This document shows, piece after piece, positions 16,717 to 24,802 of a DNA stretch of 64,000 nt. Each line of letters starts with the position of its first letter. Position 1 is the first letter of the stretch. The notes below the pieces were generated by a model. The model saw nothing but the letters and a program-made list of their open reading frames with translations. It was not told where the DNA came from and searched no databases. Origin of the DNA: an uncultured Clostridia bacterium. GTDB taxonomy: Bacteria > Bacillota > Clostridia > Oscillospirales > Ruminococcaceae. Position numbers and translations under genes: made by a program. The stretch covers positions 62,001 to 126,000 of the forward strand of contig CANQKW010000002.1 in NCBI GenBank assembly GCA_947624555.1, read 5' to 3'.

Positions 16717-19700
16717 TCAAATCGAATAAGTGATAAAACTGAACTCTTCGTAATCGTCCGAAAGCCTGAAAGCGCCTTCGGGGAGATCGCACTCCGTACA
16801 TCTCAGCAGTTTTTCAGCCTCCGAATAAGGACAGCAGGGGAAAACTGCCTTGTGTCTGAACAGCGAGATAAATCCTGCTGCCATACTGCTGACTTTTCCG
16901 CAGACCAGCATAACGTGACAGCCTGTTCTTGAGCCTTTTATCAGCAATTTCTTCAAATCTGACGAGGCGTCGTCGGCAGCCATCGCAGCAAGCATAGTAT
17001 TTCCGCCCAGAATTATAACAAATCTCTTGCTCCTGTTTTCATTGAGATCGGCGGCGATTTCCTTAATTCTGTTTTCGCCGTTTTCGCCCTCATATACCGC
17101 AATACCGTCAATAATACCGCTCTCGTAAAGCTCTTTGTAAACAGGGTCGTTTCTTGCAGTGATAATTTCAATTTCAACGCTCTGTTCTTTAAGCGACATA
17201 ATTGCCGCTGAAACAGCATTTGCTGCGAATTTGCTCTGAGAAACGGGTGCAAGAGCCAGAATATTCTCGCCAAATTCACCCTGAAGAGTAACCGGTATAT
17301 TATCCGCAAGTCTGCAAGGCTCGCCAAAGAACAGCATAATCTCGTTTTCGCCGCAGCTGTTGATAATTTTAGTGCGAGAATCGCTGCGCTCATCAAACCT
17401 TACCGTTTTGCTCCTGTCGGCAATCAAAGCGTGCTTGTTCACGTAACTTCCGAAGTCCTCCGAATACTCGTCGATTGCAGTAAATTCGGGAGTTTCCTGT
17501 TTTTCCTTGGGCACTATTCTTACGAGAGAAAGCTCTTTGTTCTTTTCGGGAACGCACACAAACGCACAGTTCGCCGGAATTGATTTCAGAGAACCGATTT
17601 GATTGTCATGGACATTTGCTCCCTCGAACAGCATTTCTGCGTGAATTTCTTTTCCCGAAACAGCCGCCGCACAATGAATGTTTACATTCTTCAAACAATC
17701 GGGCTTATTTCCGTTTACAGTAAATGTTTCTCCAATGAGAACGAAATCAATTCCGTAATTTCCGCAGCAGGAGAAAATTCTTGTGAGGATTTTTTCTGCG
17801 TTTCTTCCGAATATTATCGGGGCAGAGTGAACAGAACAGATAAATTCGGGGAAATTGTTGATAAACACGACAATTCTCGGCATATAAACATCTGTCGGTA
17901 CTTCGGAATAATTTTTCCATTTGTTTTCGGAGAATATATTTATTCGTGAATTAAGCTCAGAACACAGCTTTTCGGCTATATCATAAGCAACATACGGGTC
18001 ATTGTCCGCAACGGCATATCTGATGTAAGGAGAGTGCTTATCAACCAGACCTGTTATTTCCGATGAAGTATCGAAAATCCACATTTCCGCATCATCGGGG
18101 TGAATTTTCGCAAAGGACTGATTAAGAATTTCTTTTATAACGGCAAGTCTGTCAAAGCTGCGGTTTCCGCAGATATAGGAAACATTTCCGTCAATATTGA
18201 CAGAAACATTATTGCCGTTCATATCCTTTCCGATAGTAATTTCACGCAAACTGCGGCGACCCTTTGCAGAAAAATCATCGCTGTCATCTGCGGTTTCTTC
18301 TTCGGCAGGCGTAATTTCTTCGGTACTTGCAGGCTCTTCGTAATGAATTTGCTCTTCGGCAGTTTCTTCGTGAGAAGGCTCTTCATAAACCGGTCGGGTA
18401 TCTGCTGTTTCTGCAGCAGCGGGAGTTTCAATCCGCTCGATATGTGCGGTTTCATTTTCAGCAGGAATGTTATTTACAACAACCGTCGGCTCTTCCTGAT
18501 GTACGGGAGCGTCGTGTGTCGCCTGAGATGCCTGCTGGCGGCGCTGTTCGACATAAATTCTGCGGACTTCATCGGGAATTTCCGACGGAGCAGAGTACCA
18601 GAAAAGGCTTTCTCTTGTATTTTCGATCCAGAAAGCGCCGTTTCTGCTGCGTATCGAAACAGATTTTTCACGGACTTTCTTTTCAATATCCGTGTCCTGA
18701 TTTGAATTATTGTGCGTAAGAATAAGCAAAGTACCGCTGTTTTCGGCAAGTGCGCTTATTTTGAGGACATTTTCGGTCATTTCAGAGCCGTAATTTTCTG
18801 AAAATCCGTGCAGAACGATTATCCTTGTCACTTTTCCCGAAACAGGCTGCTGTTCGATAAGAGCTGTAAGCTCTGCGAGCTTGCTTGCTGCCTCTGCGAT
18901 AGACTGAGGAACGATGATAAAAGGATTTATGCCCTTCGCAAGAACCGACAAAATTCCCAATATATCGGGATTGCATTTGATAGGGTCGCAGAAATACATA
19001 TCCTTAATATCCGCACCGAAATACTTGATGAAATTCAAAAGCAGCCTTTGAACTCCGCCCAAAAGATAAGACTCGTTTCTGTCGTCATAATCCAGCATAA
19101 GCACGCTGCCTTTTTGCGTGGAAACGCCGAAAGGAGCGCCTATTGTTCTTGCAGCCGAATTATATTCTCCCTTTGAGAGCATAGAAAGCTCCTGCTCGAT
19201 CTCAATGGGAACGCTGAGTTTTACTCTTCTCTGACCGATACTTACAGAACTTTTATCGAGAAGATTTACTGTTCCCTGACTGTTGAATGCGGACTTATCA
19301 AAAGCAAGCAATTTCAGATACTGCTTGAAATCTTCCGATTGTATGTAAGCCTTTTCATCTTCTTCGTTTTGAACCTTTTTCTGTTCAAGAGCCGAAACAT
19401 CGCTGTCATACTGCCTTTTCGCCTGAACCTTACTGCCTTCAATAAGATTTTTTGTGCGTTCGATCTCCTGCTGATAGAAGAGCTTTTGTCCCGACGCTTT
19501 CGTATAAAGCGACTCGGCATTCGGGTCGTGGTGAGAGTCCAGCTTTATGGTCTGACGCAAGCTTTCAAGAGAGCTTTCCGACGTTTCAAAGGGCATTTGC
19601 GCCTCTTCAAGGTCTTGCGGCTGAGCGTGTTCGCGCGCATAGCTCATAAGCTCTTCTACCTTTGCGATTTTCTTGCGGTACTGCTGAAGTTTTTCGCTCA

Positions 19701-19830
19701 GGTCTGCGTCTGAAGAGCTGCAATATTCGTTGTACTCTTTGAAAGCCGTTTCCATTTCATCGGAAATGTTTTTTTCGTTCTGCGCAAGCTCTGCGAATTT
19801 ACTAAGCATTTCATTAACCAAGTCAGCCAT
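16717..19830 (-). CDS. Large FtsK/SpoIIIE-like protein without a recognisable P-loop
   Basis: 1037 residues. The N-terminal ~190 residues are coiled coil. Three RecA/FtsK-like blocks follow: about 205-410 (RTIGAPFGVSTQKGSVLMLDYDD, TRIIVLHGF), about 535-760 (REITIGKDMNGNNVSVNIDG, MPRIVVFINNFPEF) and about 830-1020 (GENILALAPVSQ). An acidic repeat-rich linker covers 430-530. The block around 540 resembles the start of FtsK ATPase domains, but no GxxxxGK[ST] occurs anywhere and the Walker B position reads INNF. It may be a scaffold rather than a motor. A strong GGAGAGAG site precedes the ATG, and it has its own promoter and no operon partner. The FtsK assignment is inference. Confidence 0.55.
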   Translation of the reverse strand: MADLVNEMLSKFAELAQNEKNISDEMETAFKEYNEYCSSSDADLSEKLQQYRKKIAKVEELMSYAREHAQPQDLEEAQMPFETSESSLESLRQTIKLDSHHDPNAESLYTKASGQKLFYQQEIERTKNLIEGSKVQAKRQYDSDVSALEQKKVQNEEDEKAYIQSEDFKQYLKLLAFDKSAFNSQGTVNLLDKSSVSIGQRRVKLSVPIEIEQELSMLSKGEYNSAARTIGAPFGVSTQKGSVLMLDYDDRNESYLLGGVQRLLLNFIKYFGADIKDMYFCDPIKCNPDILGILSVLAKGINPFIIVPQSIAEAASKLAELTALIEQQPVSGKVTRIIVLHGFSENYGSEMTENVLKISALAENSGTLLILTHNNSNQDTDIEKKVREKSVSIRSRNGAFWIENTRESLFWYSAPSEIPDEVRRIYVEQRRQQASQATHDAPVHQEEPTVVVNNIPAENETAHIERIETPAAAETADTRPVYEEPSHEETAEEQIHYEEPASTEEITPAEEETADDSDDFSAKGRRSLREITIGKDMNGNNVSVNIDGNVSYICGNRSFDRLAVIKEILNQSFAKIHPDDAEMWIFDTSSEITGLVDKHSPYIRYAVADNDPYVAYDIAEKLCSELNSRINIFSENKWKNYSEVPTDVYMPRIVVFINNFPEFICSVHSAPIIFGRNAEKILTRIFSCCGNYGIDFVLIGETFTVNGNKPDCLKNVNIHCAAAVSGKEIHAEMLFEGANVHDNQIGSLKSIPANCAFVCVPEKNKELSLVRIVPKEKQETPEFTAIDEYSEDFGSYVNKHALIADRSKTVRFDERSDSRTKIINSCGENEIMLFFGEPCRLADNIPVTLQGEFGENILALAPVSQSKFAANAVSAAIMSLKEQSVEIEIITARNDPVYKELYESGIIDGIAVYEGENGENRIKEIAADLNENRSKRFVIILGGNTMLAAMAADDASSDLKKLLIKGSRTGCHVMLVCGKVSSMAAGFISLFRHKAVFPCCPYSEAEKLLRCTECDLPEGAFRLSDDYEEFSFITYSI

Positions 19831-19907
19831 ATTCTCTCTCCTTAATTCTTTGACAATACGGTTTTAATTTACAACTATACCGCCAATTACTAAAAACTTC
19901 TAAAATA

Positions 19908-19936
19908 ATTATACAATATAATTGCAGAAAAGTCAA
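19908..19936 (-). promoter_or_regulatory. Sigma-A promoter for the FtsK-like gene
   Basis: On the minus strand TTGACT (19936-19931) and TATAAT (19913-19908) are separated by 17 bases. This gives a leader of about 70 bases. Confidence 0.8.
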
Positions 19937-19954
19937 TATATTTTATCAATTTTG

Positions 19955-19990
19955 TACAGAAAAAAGACGCATTGAAAAAAATGCGCCTTT
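19955..19990 (-). terminator. Intrinsic terminator after the VanY-type gene
   Basis: On the minus strand AGGCGCATT (19988-19980) pairs with AATGCGTCT (19973-19965, one G-T) and is followed by a T-run. It ends the murC-dipeptidase-carboxypeptidase transcript before the next promoter. Confidence 0.8.
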
Positions 19991-20011
19991 CAAGAATAAT
20001 ATGTAGGAATT

Positions 20012-21061
20012 TTAATTTACTCCGAGAAATTCCTCAAGTGTGAGTTTGCTGTCAAAAACAAGCCTTGCGGTGCTTTCTCCGAGATAACGCACGTGCCACG
20101 GCTCATAAACATAGCCCGTAATCGGTTCTTTTCCCTTAGGATAACGGATAATGAAACCGAATTTATAGCAGTTATCGCTGAGCCATTTTCCTTCTTCGGT
20201 TTCGCCGTAGCTTTCTTCAAGCGAAGAAATATCTATCGCAAATCCTGTCTGATGCTCGCTCTCGCCGGGTTTAGCGGAAAAAGTGTTGGCGTCGTCGCCA
20301 TATTGTGAATAATTTCTTTCATAAATCGCTTTTTGTGTATTATAGCTGCGAAATCCCGACACGATAGGCATTTCATATCCCGACGCCTCTCTCATGGCAA
20401 GAAGAGCGTCATAAGCCTCATCTCTGATAAGTCCCGTGCCTTCATCATCGTTAATTATAAGCTCAGAGCCGAAATCCGACGGGATAGAATATTTCTTGTT
20501 TACGATAAGCACTCCTCCGACCCTTGTTACTCCGTCTTTGGTAACGGGAGCAGGAGGCTTGATTTTTGCGGTCACGCTGCCCTTACATTCGATCTCATCG
20601 AATGAATTTTCCACAATTATCGTGCCGCTGCCCGAAACAACGCCGTTTTCTCCGATAACAAGCTTTCCGCCCTCGTTAATGGTCAAATCGCAGTTCAGCG
20701 AGGATTTTCCGTTAAGGATAAGCGTGCCGCCTTTTTCAACGGTAATTTTGCTTGTCCGGTCGGATTCAAAGCTGCCTTCGACCGTAAGCTCGCCGCCGTC
20801 CTTGACCGCAACAGCCGTTTTATTTGTAACGCTGTAGCTCATATCGGCAGAAACGGTTTCTTTTTTGCTTACATTTATTCTGTTTTCGATATTTGCGTCA
20901 ATTTCGGGGACTGATGCGCCTATATCGTCAAGCAGCGAAGAAACATAAGACGTACTGTCAAACGAAGAGCTTGTATACATATCAATGTTCATTTCGGTGC
21001 TTGTACAGCCGCTTAGAAGAATTATTGCCGCAGCTATTCCTGAAAATTTTAAGTATTTCAT
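20012..21061 (-). CDS. Lipoprotein D-alanyl-D-alanine carboxypeptidase, VanY family
   Basis: 349 residues. A lipoprotein signal peptide ends in LLSGC (C19). A Ser/Thr-rich stretch is followed by a segment of short glycine-turned strands (GGELTVEGSF, GGTLILNGK, GGKLVIGENG) resembling a small beta-solenoid. The C-terminal VanY domain has SEHQTGFAID (H270, D277) and EPWHVRY (E320, H323), the zinc and catalytic residues. It should trim D-Ala from peptidoglycan stem peptides at the outer membrane face. The ATG at 21061 is preceded by GGAGG; longer frames lack a ribosome binding site. It follows the dipeptidase by about 60 bases. Confidence 0.85.
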   Translation of the reverse strand: MKYLKFSGIAAAIILLSGCTSTEMNIDMYTSSSFDSTSYVSSLLDDIGASVPEIDANIENRINVSKKETVSADMSYSVTNKTAVAVKDGGELTVEGSFESDRTSKITVEKGGTLILNGKSSLNCDLTINEGGKLVIGENGVVSGSGTIIVENSFDEIECKGSVTAKIKPPAPVTKDGVTRVGGVLIVNKKYSIPSDFGSELIINDDEGTGLIRDEAYDALLAMREASGYEMPIVSGFRSYNTQKAIYERNYSQYGDDANTFSAKPGESEHQTGFAIDISSLEESYGETEEGKWLSDNCYKFGFIIRYPKGKEPITGYVYEPWHVRYLGESTARLVFDSKLTLEEFLGVN

Positions 21062-21123
21062 TTTTTCCTCCTTATTATTGTGACGTATTTTTAAATTTTT
21101 TCCTGCCGAAATTATTCGTACTC

Positions 21124-22482
21124 TTAACAGCAAATCTCCCGTATCGTTTCTGCAAAAAGGACAATATCCTTTAAAAGCTCGTCCGTGGTGATAAACTCGT
21201 TGTCGCCGTGCATATGGTAGTCGGTATCGCCCCGTTCAACGCCGAAAGCTGCGCCGCCTTCAATATTGTGGACATAAGTGCCGCCGCCGATAGTCACGCA
21301 GTATCCTTTTTCGCCCTCGACACGCTCATAAACCGACAAAAGCTTTCGGATAAATTCGCTGTTTTCGGGCACAATATGCGGCTCATCGCCCATATATCCG
21401 TCAAAGCAAAGACCGATTTCCCGTAGAGTATTTCTTTCGGTTTCTTCAATAAACGCAAGATTTTTGCAGCAGGGGAAACGCACGTCGATTGTTCCCGAAC
21501 AGCCGTTCTCGTTGTAATCGAAGATGCTGAAAACCAGCGTAAGCGCACCATGCTCATCAGAACATTCAAGTCCGAAGGATTTTCCGTTTGTTTCACCGAA
21601 AGGAACGATTTTTTCAAGACCGCAGAGAGTTTTGTTTTCAATTACTCGGTTAAGCAGCGAAATAAGCGCAGTAACGGCATTTATGCCCGTTTTCGGGGTA
21701 GAGGCGTGCGCGGCTTTGCCCTCGCAGGAGATTTTAATTATCCCGTTATCTTCAAAAACAGCAAATTTTGCCCCCGACTTGTCCGATTTTACGGCAGCCT
21801 TTACCTTATCGGCACTTACGCCGACAATTTCGCAGACGGCGCTGTCGGGAACGGCGTTCGGAATACTGCCCCCGTGAAAGCTTTTCAGCGAGCCGCCTTC
21901 AAATTTTCCGCTGAAATTCGACCTCATCATACCTTTTTCGATATTTATTACCGGAAATCCTGCGTCGGGAGTAAAAACCATTTTCGGAAATTTATCGTGT
22001 TTTTTGTAAATTTCAAGGTCCAATGAGCCGTTTTCCTCGTTTGTGCCGAAAATAAGCCTTACGCCTTTTTTCAGCGGAAAATCAAGCTCTTTCGCACATA
22101 ACATCGCAAAAAGCGCCGCTGTTGCAGGACCTTTGTCGTCGATAACTCCCCGTCCGTATAAAACGCCGTTTTTTTCCGTGAGATCAAAAGGATTGCTTTT
22201 CCAGCCTTTTCCGTTTGCGGGGACAACGTCAAGGTGGCACAATATTCCCAGATCCGACGTTTCACCCATTTGAGCAAATCCTATCGCATTCTCGTAATTT
22301 GTAACCGAAAACCCGAATTTTTCACAGATTTCGCACATTTTCAGAAGAGCGTTTTTCGGTTCTGTGCCAAACGGGGCGTTTTCTTCCGCTTTTCCCATAA
22401 CAGAGGGGATTTCAACCAATTCTCTCAGAACTTCTAGTATTTCATTCTTTTTGGAATATACCCATTCTTTGATTTCATTCAT
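21124..22482 (-). CDS. PepV/Sapep-type metal-dependent dipeptidase (M20)
   Basis: 452 residues. M20 metal ligands are visible in order: LCHLDVVP (His), GRGVIDDKGP (Asp), GTNEENGS (Glu-Glu), FTPDAGFP (Asp) and TIGGGTYVHN (His). These enzymes cut dipeptides, including beta-Ala and D-amino-acid dipeptides in some members. The ATG overlaps the murC stop (ATGA), so translation is coupled to murC. With a VanY-type carboxypeptidase next, a peptidoglycan-peptide recycling role is plausible but inferred. Confidence 0.88.
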   Translation of the reverse strand: MNEIKEWVYSKKNEILEVLRELVEIPSVMGKAEENAPFGTEPKNALLKMCEICEKFGFSVTNYENAIGFAQMGETSDLGILCHLDVVPANGKGWKSNPFDLTEKNGVLYGRGVIDDKGPATAALFAMLCAKELDFPLKKGVRLIFGTNEENGSLDLEIYKKHDKFPKMVFTPDAGFPVINIEKGMMRSNFSGKFEGGSLKSFHGGSIPNAVPDSAVCEIVGVSADKVKAAVKSDKSGAKFAVFEDNGIIKISCEGKAAHASTPKTGINAVTALISLLNRVIENKTLCGLEKIVPFGETNGKSFGLECSDEHGALTLVFSIFDYNENGCSGTIDVRFPCCKNLAFIEETERNTLREIGLCFDGYMGDEPHIVPENSEFIRKLLSVYERVEGEKGYCVTIGGGTYVHNIEGGAAFGVERGDTDYHMHGDNEFITTDELLKDIVLFAETIREICC

Positions 22483-23864
22483 TTTCTCATCATCTCGATC
22501 ATCATATCGGCGACTTTATTTACATCGCCGCAGCCTGTTGTTATAACCAAATCTCCGCTTTTAACGTTTTTTACAACGTAGTCGGCGACTTCCTCGAACG
22601 TTGAAAACCACACGCAGCCGTTGATTTTATCAGCCAGATCTTTTGCGTAAATATTGTAGGAATTTTTCTCACGGCTGCCCATAATTTCCGTAAGAACCAC
22701 CTTGTCTGCAATGGAAAGAGCCTTCGCAAACTCGTCCAGCAGCATTGCCGTTCTTGAATAGGTAAACGGTTGATGAACGACCCACACACGCTTAAAGCTC
22801 ATTGATTTTGCCGTTTTGAGGGTAGCGGCAATTTCCGCAGGGTGATGTCCGTAGTCGTCTACAAACGTTACTCCGTCGATTTCATCAAGCTTTTCAAAGC
22901 GGCGCATTGCCCCGTTAAATTTTGACATTCCGTCCCTGACAGCCTCAATGGGTATTCCTGCCGAATAAGCCGCCGCACAAGCCGCAACCGCATTGTAAAC
23001 GTTATGCGCTCCGGGAACGTGAATATCAATATCGTCAAGCGGTTTTTTCCCGTGCATAAGCGTAAAACGCCTGTGAAAATCGGAAATTTGCTGTATATTT
23101 TCGGCATAAAAATCGTTTTTATCGCTTTCGCCGAAAGTCACGATCTGCGCTTTTGTATCGCAGTTTTTCACGACTTCCACAGTATTTTCGTCATCTCCGT
23201 TTGCAACGATAATATCCGTCGTCAGCTCACAGAATTTGCCGAAAGAGGCTTTGAGATTATCCATAGTCTTAAAATAGTCCATATGGTCGTTGTCGATGTT
23301 GAGGATAATGGAAATATTCGGGAAAAGATGCAAAAAAGTGTCCTTAAATTCGCACGCCTCGCATACCATATATTCGGATTTTCCTGCTCTGCCGCTGCCG
23401 CCGATAGCACGCAGCTTGCCGCCGATAACCGCTGACGGGTCAACTCCTGCCGCCATAAGTATCATCATAAGCATTGATGTTGTGGTAGTTTTTCCGTGAG
23501 TGCCTGAAACGCAAAAGGCTTTGCTGAACTGTTCCGTTACAAGACCTAAAAGCTCGCTCCTTTCAGCGACATAAACGCCGTTTTTCTCCGCTTTTCTTGC
23601 AGCGATAAGCTCAGGATTATCCTCCATAATAGCGGCAGAATACACTATACAGTCTGCTCCTTCGATATTTTCCGCAGCCTGACCCATAAAGACCTTTATG
23701 CCCATATCTCTGACCGCTTTCAGGGTAGAGGTTTCGTTGTTGTCCGATCCCGTAAGGTAATATCCCTTTGTATGAAGGATTTGAGCCAGCGGATACATAC
23801 CGCTGCCGCCTATTCCTATAAAATGAATGTGTTTTTTTCCTTTTAAGAAATTGTCCAAAACCAT
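22479..23864 (-). CDS. murC: UDP-N-acetylmuramate-L-alanine ligase MurC
   Basis: 461 residues. It adds L-Ala to UDP-MurNAc in the cytoplasm. N-terminal Rossmann region HFIGIGGSGMYPLAQ, P-loop GTHGKTT at residues 121-127, then EACEFKDTFLHL, NIDNDHMDYF and the HHPAEI block of the C-terminal domain. Start uncertain: the ATG at 23864 is only two bases after GGAG, while the in-frame TTG at 23858 is eight bases after it and may be the true start. It begins an operon with the dipeptidase and carboxypeptidase. I see no convincing promoter in 23865-23978. Confidence 0.95.
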   Translation of the reverse strand: MVLDNFLKGKKHIHFIGIGGSGMYPLAQILHTKGYYLTGSDNNETSTLKAVRDMGIKVFMGQAAENIEGADCIVYSAAIMEDNPELIAARKAEKNGVYVAERSELLGLVTEQFSKAFCVSGTHGKTTTTSMLMMILMAAGVDPSAVIGGKLRAIGGSGRAGKSEYMVCEACEFKDTFLHLFPNISIILNIDNDHMDYFKTMDNLKASFGKFCELTTDIIVANGDDENTVEVVKNCDTKAQIVTFGESDKNDFYAENIQQISDFHRRFTLMHGKKPLDDIDIHVPGAHNVYNAVAACAAAYSAGIPIEAVRDGMSKFNGAMRRFEKLDEIDGVTFVDDYGHHPAEIAATLKTAKSMSFKRVWVVHQPFTYSRTAMLLDEFAKALSIADKVVLTEIMGSREKNSYNIYAKDLADKINGCVWFSTFEEVADYVVKNVKSGDLVITTGCGDVNKVADMMIEMMRK

Positions 23865-23978
23865 CGCTCCTTGTTCTGAAACATAAAAATACTGTTTTCC
23901 GATAATCTAAGTTTAATTTATGAATATTCAGCCGTTTTTATCCCACAATAATTATCGAAATACTTTAAGGAGGCAACT

Positions 23979-24236
23979 ATGGAAATCAACGACATTAAAA
24001 TCAGAAAAACTATGCATGAAGGACGACTTCGCGCCGTGGTATCAATAACGATAGACAACGCTATCGCTATACACGACATCAAACTCGTACAGGGTGATGA
24101 AAGAATGTTCGTCGCAATGCCGTCACGCCGTGAAGAAAGCGGAACTTTCCGTGACATTATTCACCCTATTTCTTCAAATGTCCGTGAGGAAATAGAAGAA
24201 AAAATCCTTGAGGCATACAACGCATATATCCAGTAG
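23979..24236 (+). CDS. spoVG: SpoVG, RNA-binding regulator
   Basis: 85 residues, full length. SpoVG proteins bind RNA and act post-transcriptionally on development, envelope and division functions. Blocks ITDVKIRK-like (INDIKIRK), LRAVVSITIDNAIAIHDIKL, FVAMPSRRE and FRDIIHPI are characteristic. AAGGAGG precedes the ATG. It diverges from murC and converges on the nudix gene. No clear sigma-A or sigma-H promoter could be assigned in the 114-base divergent region. Confidence 0.96.
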   Translation: MEINDIKIRKTMHEGRLRAVVSITIDNAIAIHDIKLVQGDERMFVAMPSRREESGTFRDIIHPISSNVREEIEEKILEAYNAYIQ

Positions 24237-24255
24237 CAAACGGCACGGTCAGAAT

Positions 24256-24798
24256 TTAATTATTCTGTCCCAGAAGATAGTATGTCTTTAGCAGCGCAAG
24301 CTGAGTTTTTGCGTCTGTTATTTCGTTTTTCATCACCATTTCTACCGCTTTTTCGAGCGGTATTTTTTCTACGTCGAGAAATTCGTTTGCATCAAGTTTT
24401 TGCTCTCCCTGATTAAGACCCTGTGCAAGATACATATGGATTACTTCGGTATCGTAAGCAGGTGTGGGAAGAAGGCAGCCTAAATATTCGTATTTTTCGC
24501 AGGTACAGCCTGTTTCTTCCTTTAATTCCCTAAGACCGCAGTCATAGTGCTTTTCGCCGTATTCAAGCTTTCCTGCGGGGATTTCCAAAAGCGCTTTTTG
24601 GTGAGGATAGCGAAACTGCCTTACAAAAATAACGTTTCCGTCCTCGTCAAGCGGCACAATGCAGACGCCTCCCGGGTGTTTGACTACCTCGCGCGTCACT
24701 GTTTTTCCATTTTCCAGCTCGGCTTTGTCAACAAAGAGCTTGACGATTTTTCCGTCATAGATAAGGGAACTGCTGACTGTTTTTTCTTCCAAACGCAT
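24256..24798 (-). CDS. Nudix hydrolase, ADP-ribose pyrophosphatase type
   Basis: 180 residues. The Nudix box GKLEYGEKHYDCGLRELKEETG fits GX5EX7REUXEEXGU. The preceding VRQFRYPHQKALLEIPAG matches ADP-ribose pyrophosphatases, which cleave ADP-ribose to AMP and ribose phosphate. The ATG at 24798 has GAGGTAAT upstream; a longer frame runs back into yfhO. It is the last gene of the ddl-argS-yfhO transcript, starting four bases after the yfhO stop. Confidence 0.9.
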   Translation of the reverse strand: MRLEEKTVSSSLIYDGKIVKLFVDKAELENGKTVTREVVKHPGGVCIVPLDEDGNVIFVRQFRYPHQKALLEIPAGKLEYGEKHYDCGLRELKEETGCTCEKYEYLGCLLPTPAYDTEVIHMYLAQGLNQGEQKLDANEFLDVEKIPLEKAVEMVMKNEITDAKTQLALLKTYYLLGQNN

Positions 24799-24802
24799 AA
24801 TA

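Noticed and set aside
24250..24267. Hairpin CAGAAT/ATTCTG between spoVG and the nudix gene as a terminator
   Set aside because: Only six A/T-rich pairs and no T-run on either side.
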